NCBI GenBank assembly: GCA_021740625.1
Contig: JAIOZK010000003.1
Span: forward strand, 62,001-126,000
DNA from: Bacteroidales bacterium
GTDB lineage: Bacteria; Bacteroidota; Bacteroidia; Bacteroidales; JAIOZK01
Reading direction: 5' to 3'
Length of the DNA: 64,000 bases
Part shown: in pieces, positions 51,972 to 60,719 of the stretch
Numbering within the stretch: the stretch's first letter is position 1
Layout of the letters: each line of letters begins with the position of its first letter
Program-made: the position numbers and the translations under genes
The notes under the pieces: model-generated
Told to the model about the DNA's origin: nothing
Seen by the model: only the letters and a program-made list of their open reading frames with translations
Databases searched by the model: none

Positions 51972-53651
51972 TCAGAGTCCGAAAATTTCGGAACATACCT
52001 CATCCGTCAGGCTTATGTCCTGGTATACATAGGCATCATACTGGGGTGTGAAAACAAATTCCTTATAATAATCATGGTAAACAAACGCCATGATATAATC
52101 ACGGCCCAGCTCCAGACCGCATATCTCTGCCTGCCCCTGTTGTGTGCTGATCCATTTCCAACACCAGTCGTTGGCCTTTCTGTACCAGACGCCATAGTCG
52201 GGATGTATTTCAATACCCGGTTCATTGGGACAATGTGCCAGGACCTGCACGCTGACACCGGCACCGGGATCATGATCTTGCCAGGTGACTTCAAGACTTT
52301 CCTGATTGCAAAGCCCGCTGTATTGATATTCAGGTTCTGTGCTGGTCCTGTCGTTACAATAGCCATTGTACCGGATCTCAAATGGGATGCCTCCGGGTAG
52401 GTCATACAGGCTGTGAACCTTCTCGTCACATACATACATCCACTTTTTCATCAGGAAAGCGCTTGTGTGTGGATTCCGCATTTCAATTTCCACCCAGTAG
52501 CAATCACATTCTGACTGATTTCCGATAAATTTTGTTTTAAAAGCCTGTGAACAAAAATTTCTTTCCGTGGCCCAGTTCCATGAAAACCAGCTTAAATGAT
52601 CGATCTGGCTGGATACCCTGTAAATTCCGGGACCTGTAACACCAACCTTGCTGGAAGTATCCTGTACCCAGGAGCCTGTTTCATTCTCAAAAAACCAAAG
52701 GGGAATTTCATCCACATTGCTGATATTTTCATACTGTCCGGTTTCTTCTTTAAAATAACTCGTTTGTGCTGGTATGTTCATGCTCAACAGGGGTAGCTCC
52801 CCTTCGATGGTTTTTGCTACCTTTCCTGCTGCATCCTGTATGTAAACCGAATTCAAGCCTGCCGGAAAGAACATCAGATCATTTGCCCGGCCATCTTCGC
52901 TTAAGGAAATTGCTTGCAGTCCGCCAGGATAGGCCATCAGGCATGCTTCACTGACATTGCTGAAGTGAATAAGGGATATCATCAGGGTGCCCGTGAGAAC
53001 CTGACCGTTCTTATCCTTGAATAAACATGCCTCGGGGATGAGCAGGGTAGAACGATTATTGGGTGTGATGATGGATTTTTGCTCTGTCACAACACCGGAA
53101 GAATTGGCAAAAACCTGTTCCTCTCTTTTCGAAACCCCTTCCGGTAAGTTTGCAAGATCCATCATTCTTAACTCATAAAAATAATTACCTTCCTTACTGA
53201 TCCGGAATGTTTTACCGCTGTTAAAGTATCCTTCCACACTGGCGGTCAGGTGAAACCGAAATGGATCTTCGGGGCCCGGCATTTCTCCGGGGGCAACACC
53301 AAAAGTAAAAAAGCCGTGCATGCTCTTGTAAACATTTTTGCTGAGCCCGCTTATATCCACCACTTTCAAGGCGTCCTTGCCTGAAAACCTGATATTGACG
53401 GATAAATTTCCATCCCGGCCGATCAATTCCCCTGTAGCAGCATCGATAAATTTGATGCTGATCCTGGTGTTGATCAAATCATATTCGATGACATGATTTT
53501 CGTAATTCTCGGGTTTTGTGATTTTTTTGCACGAATCCATGCTCAGGATAAGCAGGCTGGCAGCCATCAGGATGAGTGCGTATGCTGAGAAATTAATTCC
53601 GGGTTTTTTGTCAGTTTTATTTCGCAATTCAAATTTTTTTTCTTCGTGCAA
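51972..53651 (-). CDS. Hypothetical lipoprotein
   Basis: About 559 residues if the TTG at 53651 is the start; no ATG exists before the signal region, and the TTG at 53627 is a later option. The lipobox SMDSC (Cys41) predicts a lipoprotein. The mature domain begins with a prealbumin-like stretch (SIKFIDAATGELIGRDG), then beta-rich regions with several cysteines (CDCYWVEIEMRNP, CNDRTSTEPEYQYSGLCNQ). No catalytic or binding motif was recognised. It is convergent with the PorE-like gene. A TAAATTTG box at 53660-53667 leaves almost no leader before the TTG at 53651. Function unknown. Confidence 0.6.
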   Translation of the reverse strand: MHEEKKFELRNKTDKKPGINFSAYALILMAASLLILSMDSCKKITKPENYENHVIEYDLINTRISIKFIDAATGELIGRDGNLSVNIRFSGKDALKVVDISGLSKNVYKSMHGFFTFGVAPGEMPGPEDPFRFHLTASVEGYFNSGKTFRISKEGNYFYELRMMDLANLPEGVSKREEQVFANSSGVVTEQKSIITPNNRSTLLIPEACLFKDKNGQVLTGTLMISLIHFSNVSEACLMAYPGGLQAISLSEDGRANDLMFFPAGLNSVYIQDAAGKVAKTIEGELPLLSMNIPAQTSYFKEETGQYENISNVDEIPLWFFENETGSWVQDTSSKVGVTGPGIYRVSSQIDHLSWFSWNWATERNFCSQAFKTKFIGNQSECDCYWVEIEMRNPHTSAFLMKKWMYVCDEKVHSLYDLPGGIPFEIRYNGYCNDRTSTEPEYQYSGLCNQESLEVTWQDHDPGAGVSVQVLAHCPNEPGIEIHPDYGVWYRKANDWCWKWISTQQGQAEICGLELGRDYIMAFVYHDYYKEFVFTPQYDAYVYQDISLTDEVCSEIFGL

Positions 53652-53851
53652 TTTCCAGACAAATTTAAAAAATATACCATTCGCTGGATTAACATAAGAT
53701 TAACACATGTGTTGGAATAAAAATCAATTCTCAGTTTCAAGAAGAAGTAACTGATTATAAGCAGTTCTGAGTTTGCTCGAATCAGAGTGTTAATTAATTT
53801 TTTTAATTATTATTGCCTGCCAAATGATCTTTTATTAAATTGATCAGCAAT

Positions 53852-55306
53852 ATGAAAATGTTGAGGCTAAAGTCAACTTTTTTGTTTTTTTTTATCATAC
53901 CATGGTTTTTGTCATCTTGTCTTGACAACAATAATGACAAGATCAAAGAAATTGTTGTGCGGGATACACTGTCTGCTACCAAAACACATTTTGAGGAGAT
54001 CCTTGAAAGAAATAAACTGATCGCCATTACGGATTACAATTCGACCAGTTATTTTGTATACCGGGGTGAACCCATGGGATATCAATACGAGCTTCTTAAA
54101 TTGCTGGCTGATGAGCTTGATGTAAAACTGGAAATCATTGTCGAAAATGATCTGAACAAGAGTTTCGAGATGCTTGACAATGAAGAAGCCGACCTTTTGG
54201 CCATGGGACTTACCGTTACCAAGGAACGAAGCAACCAAGTGGATTTTACCGAACCCATTATGCAAACACGACAGGTGCTTGTGCAACGCAAGCCTGAAGG
54301 CTGGCGAAAGATGAAAACATGGGGTGATGTAGAAGCTGAACTGGTTCGCAATCCCCTTGAACTGGCCGGTGACACCATACATGTTCAGAAGAATTCTTCC
54401 TTTTCAGAAAGATTGAAAAACCTGTCGGATGAGATCGGCGACACCATTTTTATCATTGAAGACCATGATATGGAAGTGGAGGACCTGATCAGGTCCGTTG
54501 CTGAAGGCAAGATCAATTATACCGTGGCAGATGAACATGTGGCCCGGGTCAATGAGAAGTATTATCCCAATATTGATGTGAGGACACCGCTGAGTTTTCC
54601 ACAAAACCTTGCCTGGGCGATCAGGGAAGGCAATGATTCATTGCGCAAAGTTACAAATCAGTGGTTGCGGGAGTACAAAGACGCCTATCTGGCCAAGGTG
54701 ATCTACAATAAGTATTTCAGGAATCCCCGCTCGGTAAATATTGCCCAGAGCGAATATCACAGCATCAAAGGTGGCAAGATATCTCAGTATGATGAAATCA
54801 TTAAGGAGGTGAGCAAAAAGTATGGCCTCGATTGGAGGCTTCTGGCATCACTGATATATCAGGAATCCGGATTTCATCCCAATGCCCGCTCCTGGGTCGG
54901 TGCTTTTGGATTGATGCAACTGATGCCATCAACAGCGGCCATGTACGGCATCGACAGTACTTCCGCCCCGGAAGAGCAAATTGCAGCCGGTGTGAAGTTC
55001 CTGCGTTGGATTGATGAGAACCTTCCCGATGAGATCACCGATGAAAAAGAAAGGCTGAAATTTATCCTGGCTTCATACAATGCTGGAATTGCGCATGTTT
55101 TTGATGCACGGCGTCTCGCCGAGAAACATGATAAAAATCCGAATGTCTGGACCGAAAATGTAGATTATTATCTTTTGAATAAATCCAAACCAAAATTCTA
55201 CAGGGATTCAGTCGTGAAATACGGGTATTGCCGTGGCGAAGAACCCTATAACTTTGTGAATGAAATACTGGAAAGATACGAGCATTATAAAAATGTGCTG
55301 GATTGA
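53852..55306 (+). CDS. mltF: MltF-like membrane-bound lytic transglycosylase
   Basis: About 484 residues from the ATG at 53852 (a TTG 12 bp upstream is in frame). Lipobox FLSSC (Cys23) predicts an outer-membrane lipoprotein. An N-terminal SBP_bac_3-like domain (about 60-290: GYQYELLKLLADELDVKLEI, DLLAMGLTVTKERSNQVDFT) is followed by an SLT domain (about 300-440). The catalytic Glu is in SLIYQESGFHPNARSW, with FGLMQLMPSTA and ILASYNAGIAHV as supporting motifs. The combination of an amino-acid-binding-like regulator and a lytic transglycosylase defines MltF. It should cleave peptidoglycan, possibly switched by muropeptide binding. Confidence 0.93.
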   Translation: MKMLRLKSTFLFFFIIPWFLSSCLDNNNDKIKEIVVRDTLSATKTHFEEILERNKLIAITDYNSTSYFVYRGEPMGYQYELLKLLADELDVKLEIIVENDLNKSFEMLDNEEADLLAMGLTVTKERSNQVDFTEPIMQTRQVLVQRKPEGWRKMKTWGDVEAELVRNPLELAGDTIHVQKNSSFSERLKNLSDEIGDTIFIIEDHDMEVEDLIRSVAEGKINYTVADEHVARVNEKYYPNIDVRTPLSFPQNLAWAIREGNDSLRKVTNQWLREYKDAYLAKVIYNKYFRNPRSVNIAQSEYHSIKGGKISQYDEIIKEVSKKYGLDWRLLASLIYQESGFHPNARSWVGAFGLMQLMPSTAAMYGIDSTSAPEEQIAAGVKFLRWIDENLPDEITDEKERLKFILASYNAGIAHVFDARRLAEKHDKNPNVWTENVDYYLLNKSKPKFYRDSVVKYGYCRGEEPYNFVNEILERYEHYKNVLD

Positions 55307-55390
55307 TCCGGCACAGAGATACCCCTGGGCATCATGCTTGTTTTACAGATTTGCTTTCTTTGATAATTCGCTTGTCAGTAAGAATGTTAA

Positions 55391-55918
55391 TTACTGTAAA
55401 CCGAATTCCTTTTTGATCTGGTCTGTCCACCTTTGAATCCGGTTGTTGGTCAGTTCAGCTTGCTGGTCCTCATCGATGGCAAGCCCCACGAATTTTCCAT
55501 CAACCACTGATCTGGAATCCGTGAATTTATATCCTGTGGTAGGCCATTCACCGACTATTCTGGCGCCCCGTTTTTCAAACTCATCCCGCAGTTCTATCAT
55601 GCTGTCGACAAAATTACCGGGCCACAGGATTTGATCTCCCAGCCCGAAGACTGCCACTATTTTGTTTTCCAGGTTGATGTCATCCAGTTTACCCAGGATA
55701 TCGTTCCATTTGTTCGTTTTTGCCACATCATGCCAGGTTTCTGATCCGGTGGTGGATCCTCCAATGATCAGGAAATCGTAATTCACAATGTCTGTTGCAC
55801 TGATTTCAGAGGCATCAAAGAGGTCAGTATATGATTTATCAAACTGGTTAAAAATCCTTTCGGCTACACTTTCTACATTTCCACCTTTAGGCCAGTATAT
55901 AATTCCTATTTTTCTCAT
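55391..55918 (-). CDS. Flavodoxin with atypical phosphate-binding loop
   Basis: A 175-residue flavodoxin of the long-chain type. The N-terminal FMN-phosphate loop, normally rich in Ser/Thr as in GSTTGNTE, reads IIYWPKGGNVESVAE (residues 6-20) and lacks the usual hydroxyl cluster. The other signatures are intact: the 50s loop (LIIGGSTTGSETWHDV) and the 90s loop (VFGLGDQILWPGNFVDSM), where Trp replaces the commoner Tyr. It is an electron carrier for low-potential reactions such as those of pyruvate:ferredoxin oxidoreductase or ribonucleotide reductase. FMN binding is probable but altered. I recall similar WPKGG variants in Bacteroidota, but this is from memory. Confidence 0.85.
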   Translation of the reverse strand: MRKIGIIYWPKGGNVESVAERIFNQFDKSYTDLFDASEISATDIVNYDFLIIGGSTTGSETWHDVAKTNKWNDILGKLDDINLENKIVAVFGLGDQILWPGNFVDSMIELRDEFEKRGARIVGEWPTTGYKFTDSRSVVDGKFVGLAIDEDQQAELTNNRIQRWTDQIKKEFGLQ

Positions 55919-55979
55919 GTTGTATTCGTTTTATAAAATTGAATTTGGGAATTGCGTGTAAAGTTAAAGATTATTTGGT

Positions 55980-56585
55980 TTAGAAAATAAATCCAAATTT
56001 AAATTCAAGGAATTCCGCGTCCACCATAACAGAATTAAAGTTAATCTCCTGTGTTTTCATTTTCTGGTATTTATAGGCAAACTTTATATAATATTTGATT
56101 TGTTCATCAACACGAAGTGCAAATGACAAACCGGGGTTAAACATTAATCCGGCCCATTCGGATCCTTCGATATCATTCTTGGGCCAGCCGAAAGAAAAGC
56201 CTGTATTTGCTGTAATAATCGGTACGATCTTTCCTTTGCCAAGGTGATACCTCAGATTCATATAAACCGGGATATAGGTGCCATAAGCATAAGTATTCAC
56301 ACCCATGCCAGGTCCTAAACTGAAATTCTCGTAAACTTGGAAAGAAGCACACAGATCGACGTTGATGTAGTATCCCTCGTTTTCAAATTTATCATTCCAC
56401 AGATTGGATAATCCTTTTTGAAGCCCGATTTCAAGCCCCGTGTAATAATTCGGAACCGGGCTTTTGCGTTGTTGGTCAAAGGTATTTTTTGCCGGCAATC
56501 CTCTATCATCATTTCCTGCATAAAGAGCTACAGCAAATAGAAAAAGCGTAACAATGAACGGGATGGATCTTATTCCTGTTTTCAT
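55980..56585 (-). CDS. Outer membrane beta-barrel-like protein
   Basis: A 201-residue protein starting with signal peptide SIPFIVTLFLFAVALYAG. The body has strands and glycine-aromatic turns of a small barrel (YYTGLEIGLQKGLSNLW, GYYINVDLCASFQVYENFSLGPGMG, GKIVPIITANTGFSFGWP, YYIKFAYKYQKMK) and ends in a strand, LEFKFGFIF. It overlaps the reductase gene upstream by 4 bp (start inside the ATGA of the stop), so they are co-transcribed. No specific family is supported; the protein is probably an outer-membrane barrel. Confidence 0.7.
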   Translation of the reverse strand: MKTGIRSIPFIVTLFLFAVALYAGNDDRGLPAKNTFDQQRKSPVPNYYTGLEIGLQKGLSNLWNDKFENEGYYINVDLCASFQVYENFSLGPGMGVNTYAYGTYIPVYMNLRYHLGKGKIVPIITANTGFSFGWPKNDIEGSEWAGLMFNPGLSFALRVDEQIKYYIKFAYKYQKMKTQEINFNSVMVDAEFLEFKFGFIF

Positions 56586-57598
56586 TGATTTATATGTTCG
56601 TTTAAAAATATTTCTGCCGTATCCCGAACAGATTTACGGGCAGGGATGTATTGATAGTCTATAGTGTTCAGCAGCTTTTGTGTGGAATAGTAATATCTGG
56701 CATTGGCCGTGCGGGCGGTTTCTTTTGTGATCAGGGGTTGTTTTCCCGTCAAATAGAATTTGAGTTTTTCAATTCTCCATGCAATCTCAGAAATCAATGT
56801 ATTCACCCTGATGTTGGGTGGCTTTTTTTTCAGTGCTTTCGCCATTTCAGTAAAAAGGAATTCATAGGAAATATTTTCGGCATTCACGATAAATCTCTCA
56901 TTCACGATATCACTTTCCATCAGACGAATCATGATCCTGCCCACATCCCGAACATCTACAAAACCATTGATGCCGTTTGTGTAAAATCTCAATCCTTTCC
57001 AAACCTGTTCAAAGAGTTGGGCGCTCCCGATGTTCCATTTCCCGGGCCCCAAAATAACAGAAGGATTTACAATTACGGTTTTCAGGCCTTCTGCAGCTCC
57101 TCTCCAGACTTCCCTTTCTGCATTGTATTTGCTCACTGCATAGGCAGAATTATTCCTGGAGGTTTTCCATGCAGTGTTTTCGTCTATTTCTTCTCCATCG
57201 CTGTTGCGACCAAGGGCGGCAATGGAACTGATAAAACAAAGTTTTTCGGCTTTTTTCTGCAGGCAGGCATTTACGAGATTGCTGGTCCCGTTTACATTTA
57301 CTTTCATCATCTGTGCATGCCGGGAAGGATGAAAGCTCACAATGGCAGCACAATGAAAAACTTTATCTTTTTCATCAATTGCATTTTCCAGGCTGAAATA
57401 ATCCAGTACATCGCCTTCCACCCATTGAATCTTATCATAAAGCTGACCGGGATTTTCATCGTAAAGCGAAAAAACATATTTAACCCTTGAGGTATCACTA
57501 TTTTTTCTTTTGAGGGCTTTAATCTTTTCACCCGACCGACTCAGATAATAAAGCAAGTGAGATCCAACCAGTCCTGTTCCGCCACTGACAAATATCAT
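56582..57598 (-). CDS. NAD(P)-dependent epimerase/reductase (extended SDR)
   Basis: A 338-residue extended short-chain dehydrogenase. The N-terminal Rossmann motif GGTGLVGSH (6-14) binds NAD(P). The catalytic Tyr-Lys pair is Tyr153/Lys157 in NSAYAVSKYNAE, with the catalytic Ser near residue 125 (FISSIAALG). The middle part PSVILGPGKWNIGS and downstream GFVDVRDVGRIMIRLM match dihydroflavonol-4-reductase-like and sugar-epimerase families. The substrate is not evident. The gene has a TAACTTTG box 4 bp before its ATG, so its message may be nearly leaderless. It is divergent from tyrS and overlaps the next gene. Confidence 0.88.
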   Translation of the reverse strand: MIFVSGGTGLVGSHLLYYLSRSGEKIKALKRKNSDTSRVKYVFSLYDENPGQLYDKIQWVEGDVLDYFSLENAIDEKDKVFHCAAIVSFHPSRHAQMMKVNVNGTSNLVNACLQKKAEKLCFISSIAALGRNSDGEEIDENTAWKTSRNNSAYAVSKYNAEREVWRGAAEGLKTVIVNPSVILGPGKWNIGSAQLFEQVWKGLRFYTNGINGFVDVRDVGRIMIRLMESDIVNERFIVNAENISYEFLFTEMAKALKKKPPNIRVNTLISEIAWRIEKLKFYLTGKQPLITKETARTANARYYYSTQKLLNTIDYQYIPARKSVRDTAEIFLNEHINQ

Positions 57599-57602
57599 AG
57601 AA

Positions 57603-57610
57603 CAAAGTTA
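57603..57610 (-). promoter_or_regulatory. -7 box for the SDR gene
   Basis: Leftward TAACTTTG, followed by TTCT and then the ATG at 57598. It implies a leader of only a few bases. The -33 element is not distinct. Confidence 0.5.
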
Positions 57611-57658
57611 CGAAAAAGGGAGTTTCTTATTGAATTACATTTGTTGACCTCAAAAAAC

Positions 57659-57666
57659 TATCTTTG
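57659..57666 (+). promoter_or_regulatory. -7 box for tyrS
   Basis: TATCTTTGCA, 18 bp before the tyrS ATG at 57685. It argues against the in-frame TTG start at 57664, which would lie inside the promoter box. Confidence 0.55.
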
Positions 57667-57684
57667 CAAACAAAAAATTTCATC

Positions 57685-58974
57685 ATGGATTTTATCGAGG
57701 AACTCAAATGGCGTGGTATGATCCACGATATGATGCCCGGCACGGAGAAGCAGTTACAAAAAGAAATGACTTCTGCCTATGTCGGAATTGATCCTACTGC
57801 AGATTCCCTTCATATCGGCCACCTGGTAGGGGTTATGATGTTAAAACATTTTCAGGTTGCTGGTCACAGACCGATCGTACTGGTTGGAGGTGCTACAGGC
57901 ATGATCGGTGATCCTTCAATGAAATCAAGCGAACGGAATTTGCTGGATGAAGAAACATTGCGGCACAATCAAATATGCATCAAACAACAATTATCCAAAT
58001 TGCTTGACTTCAGCAAAGAAGCTGAAAATAGAGCCCTGATGGTCAATAATTATGACTGGATGAAGGATTTTACTTTTCTTGAATTTATCCGTGATGTGGG
58101 GAAACACATTACAGTAAATTATATGATGGCCAAAGATTCGGTAAAGAAAAGATTGAGCGGCGATTCCCGTGAAGGTCTCTCTTTTACTGAATTTACATAT
58201 CAATTGGTTCAAGCTTATGATTTTCTTTATTTATACAATCATCAAAATTGCAAAATTCAAATGGGTGGCTCAGACCAGTGGGGTAATATTACTACCGGAA
58301 CCGAGCTCATTCGCAGAAAGGAAGGTGGTGAAGCATTTGCACTGACCTGCCCGTTGATAACCAAAACCGATGGTGGTAAATTCGGAAAAACCGAAACGGG
58401 AAATGTATGGCTGGATCCTGAACGTACAAGTCCGTATCAGTTTTATCAGTTCTGGTTAAATACCTCGGATGAAGATGCCGGGAAATACATCAAGATATTC
58501 ACACTTTACAACAAAGAACAGATTGATGAGATCATAGCAAAGCACAGGGAAGAACCCCACAGGCGGGAATTGCAAAAAGCCCTGGCCAGGGAGATCACCA
58601 TCCGGGTACATTCGAAAGAAGACTATAATACGGCAGTAGAAGCTTCTCAAATATTGTTTGGTAAGGGGACCACTGATATGTTGCGTAAGCTGGATGAGAA
58701 AACTCTGCTTTCCGTTTTCGAAGGAGTTCCTCAGTTTGAGATCAGCAAAGATGTAATAGCTTCAAGCACCGGAGTGATCGATTTCCTGGCTGAGAAAACG
58801 GATATCTTCAAATCCAAAGGCGAAGCCCGCCGCATGCTGAAAGACAATGGCGTTGCCATCAACAAAGAAAAAGTAAGAGAAACCTATGAGATCACCGGGA
58901 AAGACCTACTGAATGAGAAATATATCTTGGTTCAGAAGGGGAAGAAAAATTATTTCCTGGTGAAGGTTGTATAG
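57685..58974 (+). CDS. tyrS: Tyrosyl-tRNA synthetase
   Basis: A 429-residue class I aminoacyl-tRNA synthetase that charges tRNA-Tyr. The HIGH motif is HIGHL at residues 43-47. The KMSKS-like motif is KFGKT at 232-236, as usual for bacterial Tyr[20 protein letters not shown] and [14 protein letters not shown] are the typical tyrosine and adenylate pocket motifs. A C-terminal S4 RNA-binding domain is present ([20 protein letters not shown]). The ATG at 57685 is chosen because the -7 box overlaps the earlier TTG. A hairpin lies 14 bp after the stop. Confidence 0.97.
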   Translation: MDFIEELKWRGMIHDMMPGTEKQLQKEMTSAYVGIDPTADSLHIGHLVGVMMLKHFQVAGHRPIVLVGGATGMIGDPSMKSSERNLLDEETLRHNQICIKQQLSKLLDFSKEAENRALMVNNYDWMKDFTFLEFIRDVGKHITVNYMMAKDSVKKRLSGDSREGLSFTEFTYQLVQAYDFLYLYNHQNCKIQMGGSDQWGNITTGTELIRRKEGGEAFALTCPLITKTDGGKFGKTETGNVWLDPERTSPYQFYQFWLNTSDEDAGKYIKIFTLYNKEQIDEIIAKHREEPHRRELQKALAREITIRVHSKEDYNTAVEASQILFGKGTTDMLRKLDEKTLLSVFEGVPQFEISKDVIASSTGVIDFLAEKTDIFKSKGEARRMLKDNGVAINKEKVRETYEITGKDLLNEKYILVQKGKKNYFLVKVV

Positions 58975-58987
58975 TTTTGAGTTTTGA

Positions 58988-59005
58988 TCCCGAAAGTTTT
59001 CGGGA
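58988..59005. terminator. Hairpin between tyrS and the convergent aspartate decarboxylase gene
   Basis: TCCCGAAA and TTTCGGGA are perfect inverted copies separated by 2 bp. No T run follows in either direction, so terminator strength is doubtful. Confidence 0.4.
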
Positions 59006-59077
59006 GAATTTTGAATTTATCGACAATCGACAATTGACAATTCTTTTCTGCCCTGGGGTTTACCACAGTTTATTTTG

Positions 59078-60709
59078 TCAGGATTGTTTTTTCCATTCTT
59101 CTACATATTCCTTAAAAATATCCCGGATGCCCCTGGCGATTTTCGGGTAAGCCTCATCCATCAGATTGGCGAGGGATACGCGGATGGACCATTCGGGACC
59201 ATCGAAACCGCTTCCATTCAGCAGGACAATTGAGTCTTTCTCGGCAAGCCGGAAAAGTATATCGACCGGTTCATAGTGCTTAACCAGAAAATCAGCAAAA
59301 TCTTTTCCATGCCATTTTTCTGCCCATAACATGATATCGATCTCTGCATAATATCCTGCCTGGTTGGGATTGGGGATCAGTTCAACCCCCATGCCGGCAA
59401 ATAGCGATTTCAATCTCCTGTGAACCACCTCAATGGCTTTCTGCTTGTATTTGTTGTCCCCGTCGAAAAGGGCGAAGGCAGCAAATAGCATCATCTGGGC
59501 TTGCTGGGGTAAGGATAATCCTGCGGTATGATTCAGGGCCACCATGCGGCTGTCGGCCACCATCCTGTCGATAAATTTCAGTTTTTCAGGATGCAGATGT
59601 ATGCTTTTATACCTTTTGTGAAGTTGTTGCTTTTTATCTTCCGGCAATTCGCCGATCATCCTGTCGAATATGTTTTCCTGGTGCACGGTAATCACTCCTA
59701 ATCGCCAGCCCGTGCATCCGAAGTATTTGGAGAATGAATAAACCCCGAGGGTGTTGTGTGGGACCTCAGCCATTAGGGAACGGAATCCCGGGACGAATGT
59801 TCCATAAACATCATCTGTGATGAACATCAAATCCGGATTGTCATTTTTGATGGTATCAATGATATTCTCACGCTCCCGCCGACTGAGCGCATAGGAGGGA
59901 GGATTGCTCGGATTGACCAGGAATGCCACCTTGATATCCGGGTCTTTGAGCTTGTTCAGTTCCTCGTCGGGATATTCCCAGTTGTGTTCACCATCTCCGC
60001 TCATTCCTGTGGCATTGATATATACCACATTAAAATTATAGCGGTCGAGCTCGGGGATTTCGATGTATGGCGTAAAAACCGGGATGAACAAGGCGATCTT
60101 ATCTCCCCGCTTAATCAGGAAATTCTGCATCAGTGAATCGAAGATATAGCACATGGCGGCAGTACCGCCTTCTGTGGAAAACAGGTCGTATTTGCCTTGC
60201 GGGGAATCATTGTCGCACATTTCCTGCACAAGATAATCATGTACAATGGCTTCGGGATGCTTCAGCATGCGGTCGGGAACAGGATACTGATCCCCGATCA
60301 CAGCTTCTGCAAGTTCATGAACAAAGACATCCGGCTTGAATTGATGTTTGTCAAGTCCGTAATTGTATAATTGCTCCAGGAGTTTGATTCCCGGAGCATT
60401 GGCGTTATTCTTCAGGAATTCCTTAAATCTTTTTGCAATACCTTTTAATTCCGGTATGCCTGCCATTCCCGCTTTGTAGTTCATGGTCCGGCGACATTCC
60501 TCTATGCCAAATTTGCCCAGGGTGAAAAAGGCTTCCCTGGCTTCGGTGCAGATCCAGTTCGGATTGCCCCTTCCGGCATTGAGCATGGCATGATGTGATT
60601 TGTGGGAATGAACTTCTGACATCGAGATCAGGGTATTTTTGATCTCGAAAGGGCTCATTTGTTCCAGTTCCTTTTCTTTTTTTCTGGAAATATGATCTTT
60701 ATTTTTCAT
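59078..60709 (-). CDS. asdA: Aspartate 4-decarboxylase (bifunctional aspartate aminotransferase)
   Basis: A 543-residue PLP enzyme of fold type I that decarboxylates L-aspartate to L-alanine and CO2. Hallmarks: LNAGRGNPNWI near the start, DLFSTEGGTAAMCYIFDSL, VNPSNPPSYALSRRE (cofactor and carboxylate contacts) and the PLP lysine Lys328 in VYSFSKYFGCTGWRLG. The long N-terminal extension and length match AsdA/AspD rather than ordinary aminotransferases. It starts 10 bp after the end of aspT, so the two form an operon. Decarboxylation consumes a cytoplasmic proton and, with the antiporter, generates proton motive force. Confidence 0.93.
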   Translation of the reverse strand: MKNKDHISRKKEKELEQMSPFEIKNTLISMSEVHSHKSHHAMLNAGRGNPNWICTEAREAFFTLGKFGIEECRRTMNYKAGMAGIPELKGIAKRFKEFLKNNANAPGIKLLEQLYNYGLDKHQFKPDVFVHELAEAVIGDQYPVPDRMLKHPEAIVHDYLVQEMCDNDSPQGKYDLFSTEGGTAAMCYIFDSLMQNFLIKRGDKIALFIPVFTPYIEIPELDRYNFNVVYINATGMSGDGEHNWEYPDEELNKLKDPDIKVAFLVNPSNPPSYALSRRERENIIDTIKNDNPDLMFITDDVYGTFVPGFRSLMAEVPHNTLGVYSFSKYFGCTGWRLGVITVHQENIFDRMIGELPEDKKQQLHKRYKSIHLHPEKLKFIDRMVADSRMVALNHTAGLSLPQQAQMMLFAAFALFDGDNKYKQKAIEVVHRRLKSLFAGMGVELIPNPNQAGYYAEIDIMLWAEKWHGKDFADFLVKHYEPVDILFRLAEKDSIVLLNGSGFDGPEWSIRVSLANLMDEAYPKIARGIRDIFKEYVEEWKKQS

Positions 60710-60719
60710 GTTTCAGGTT

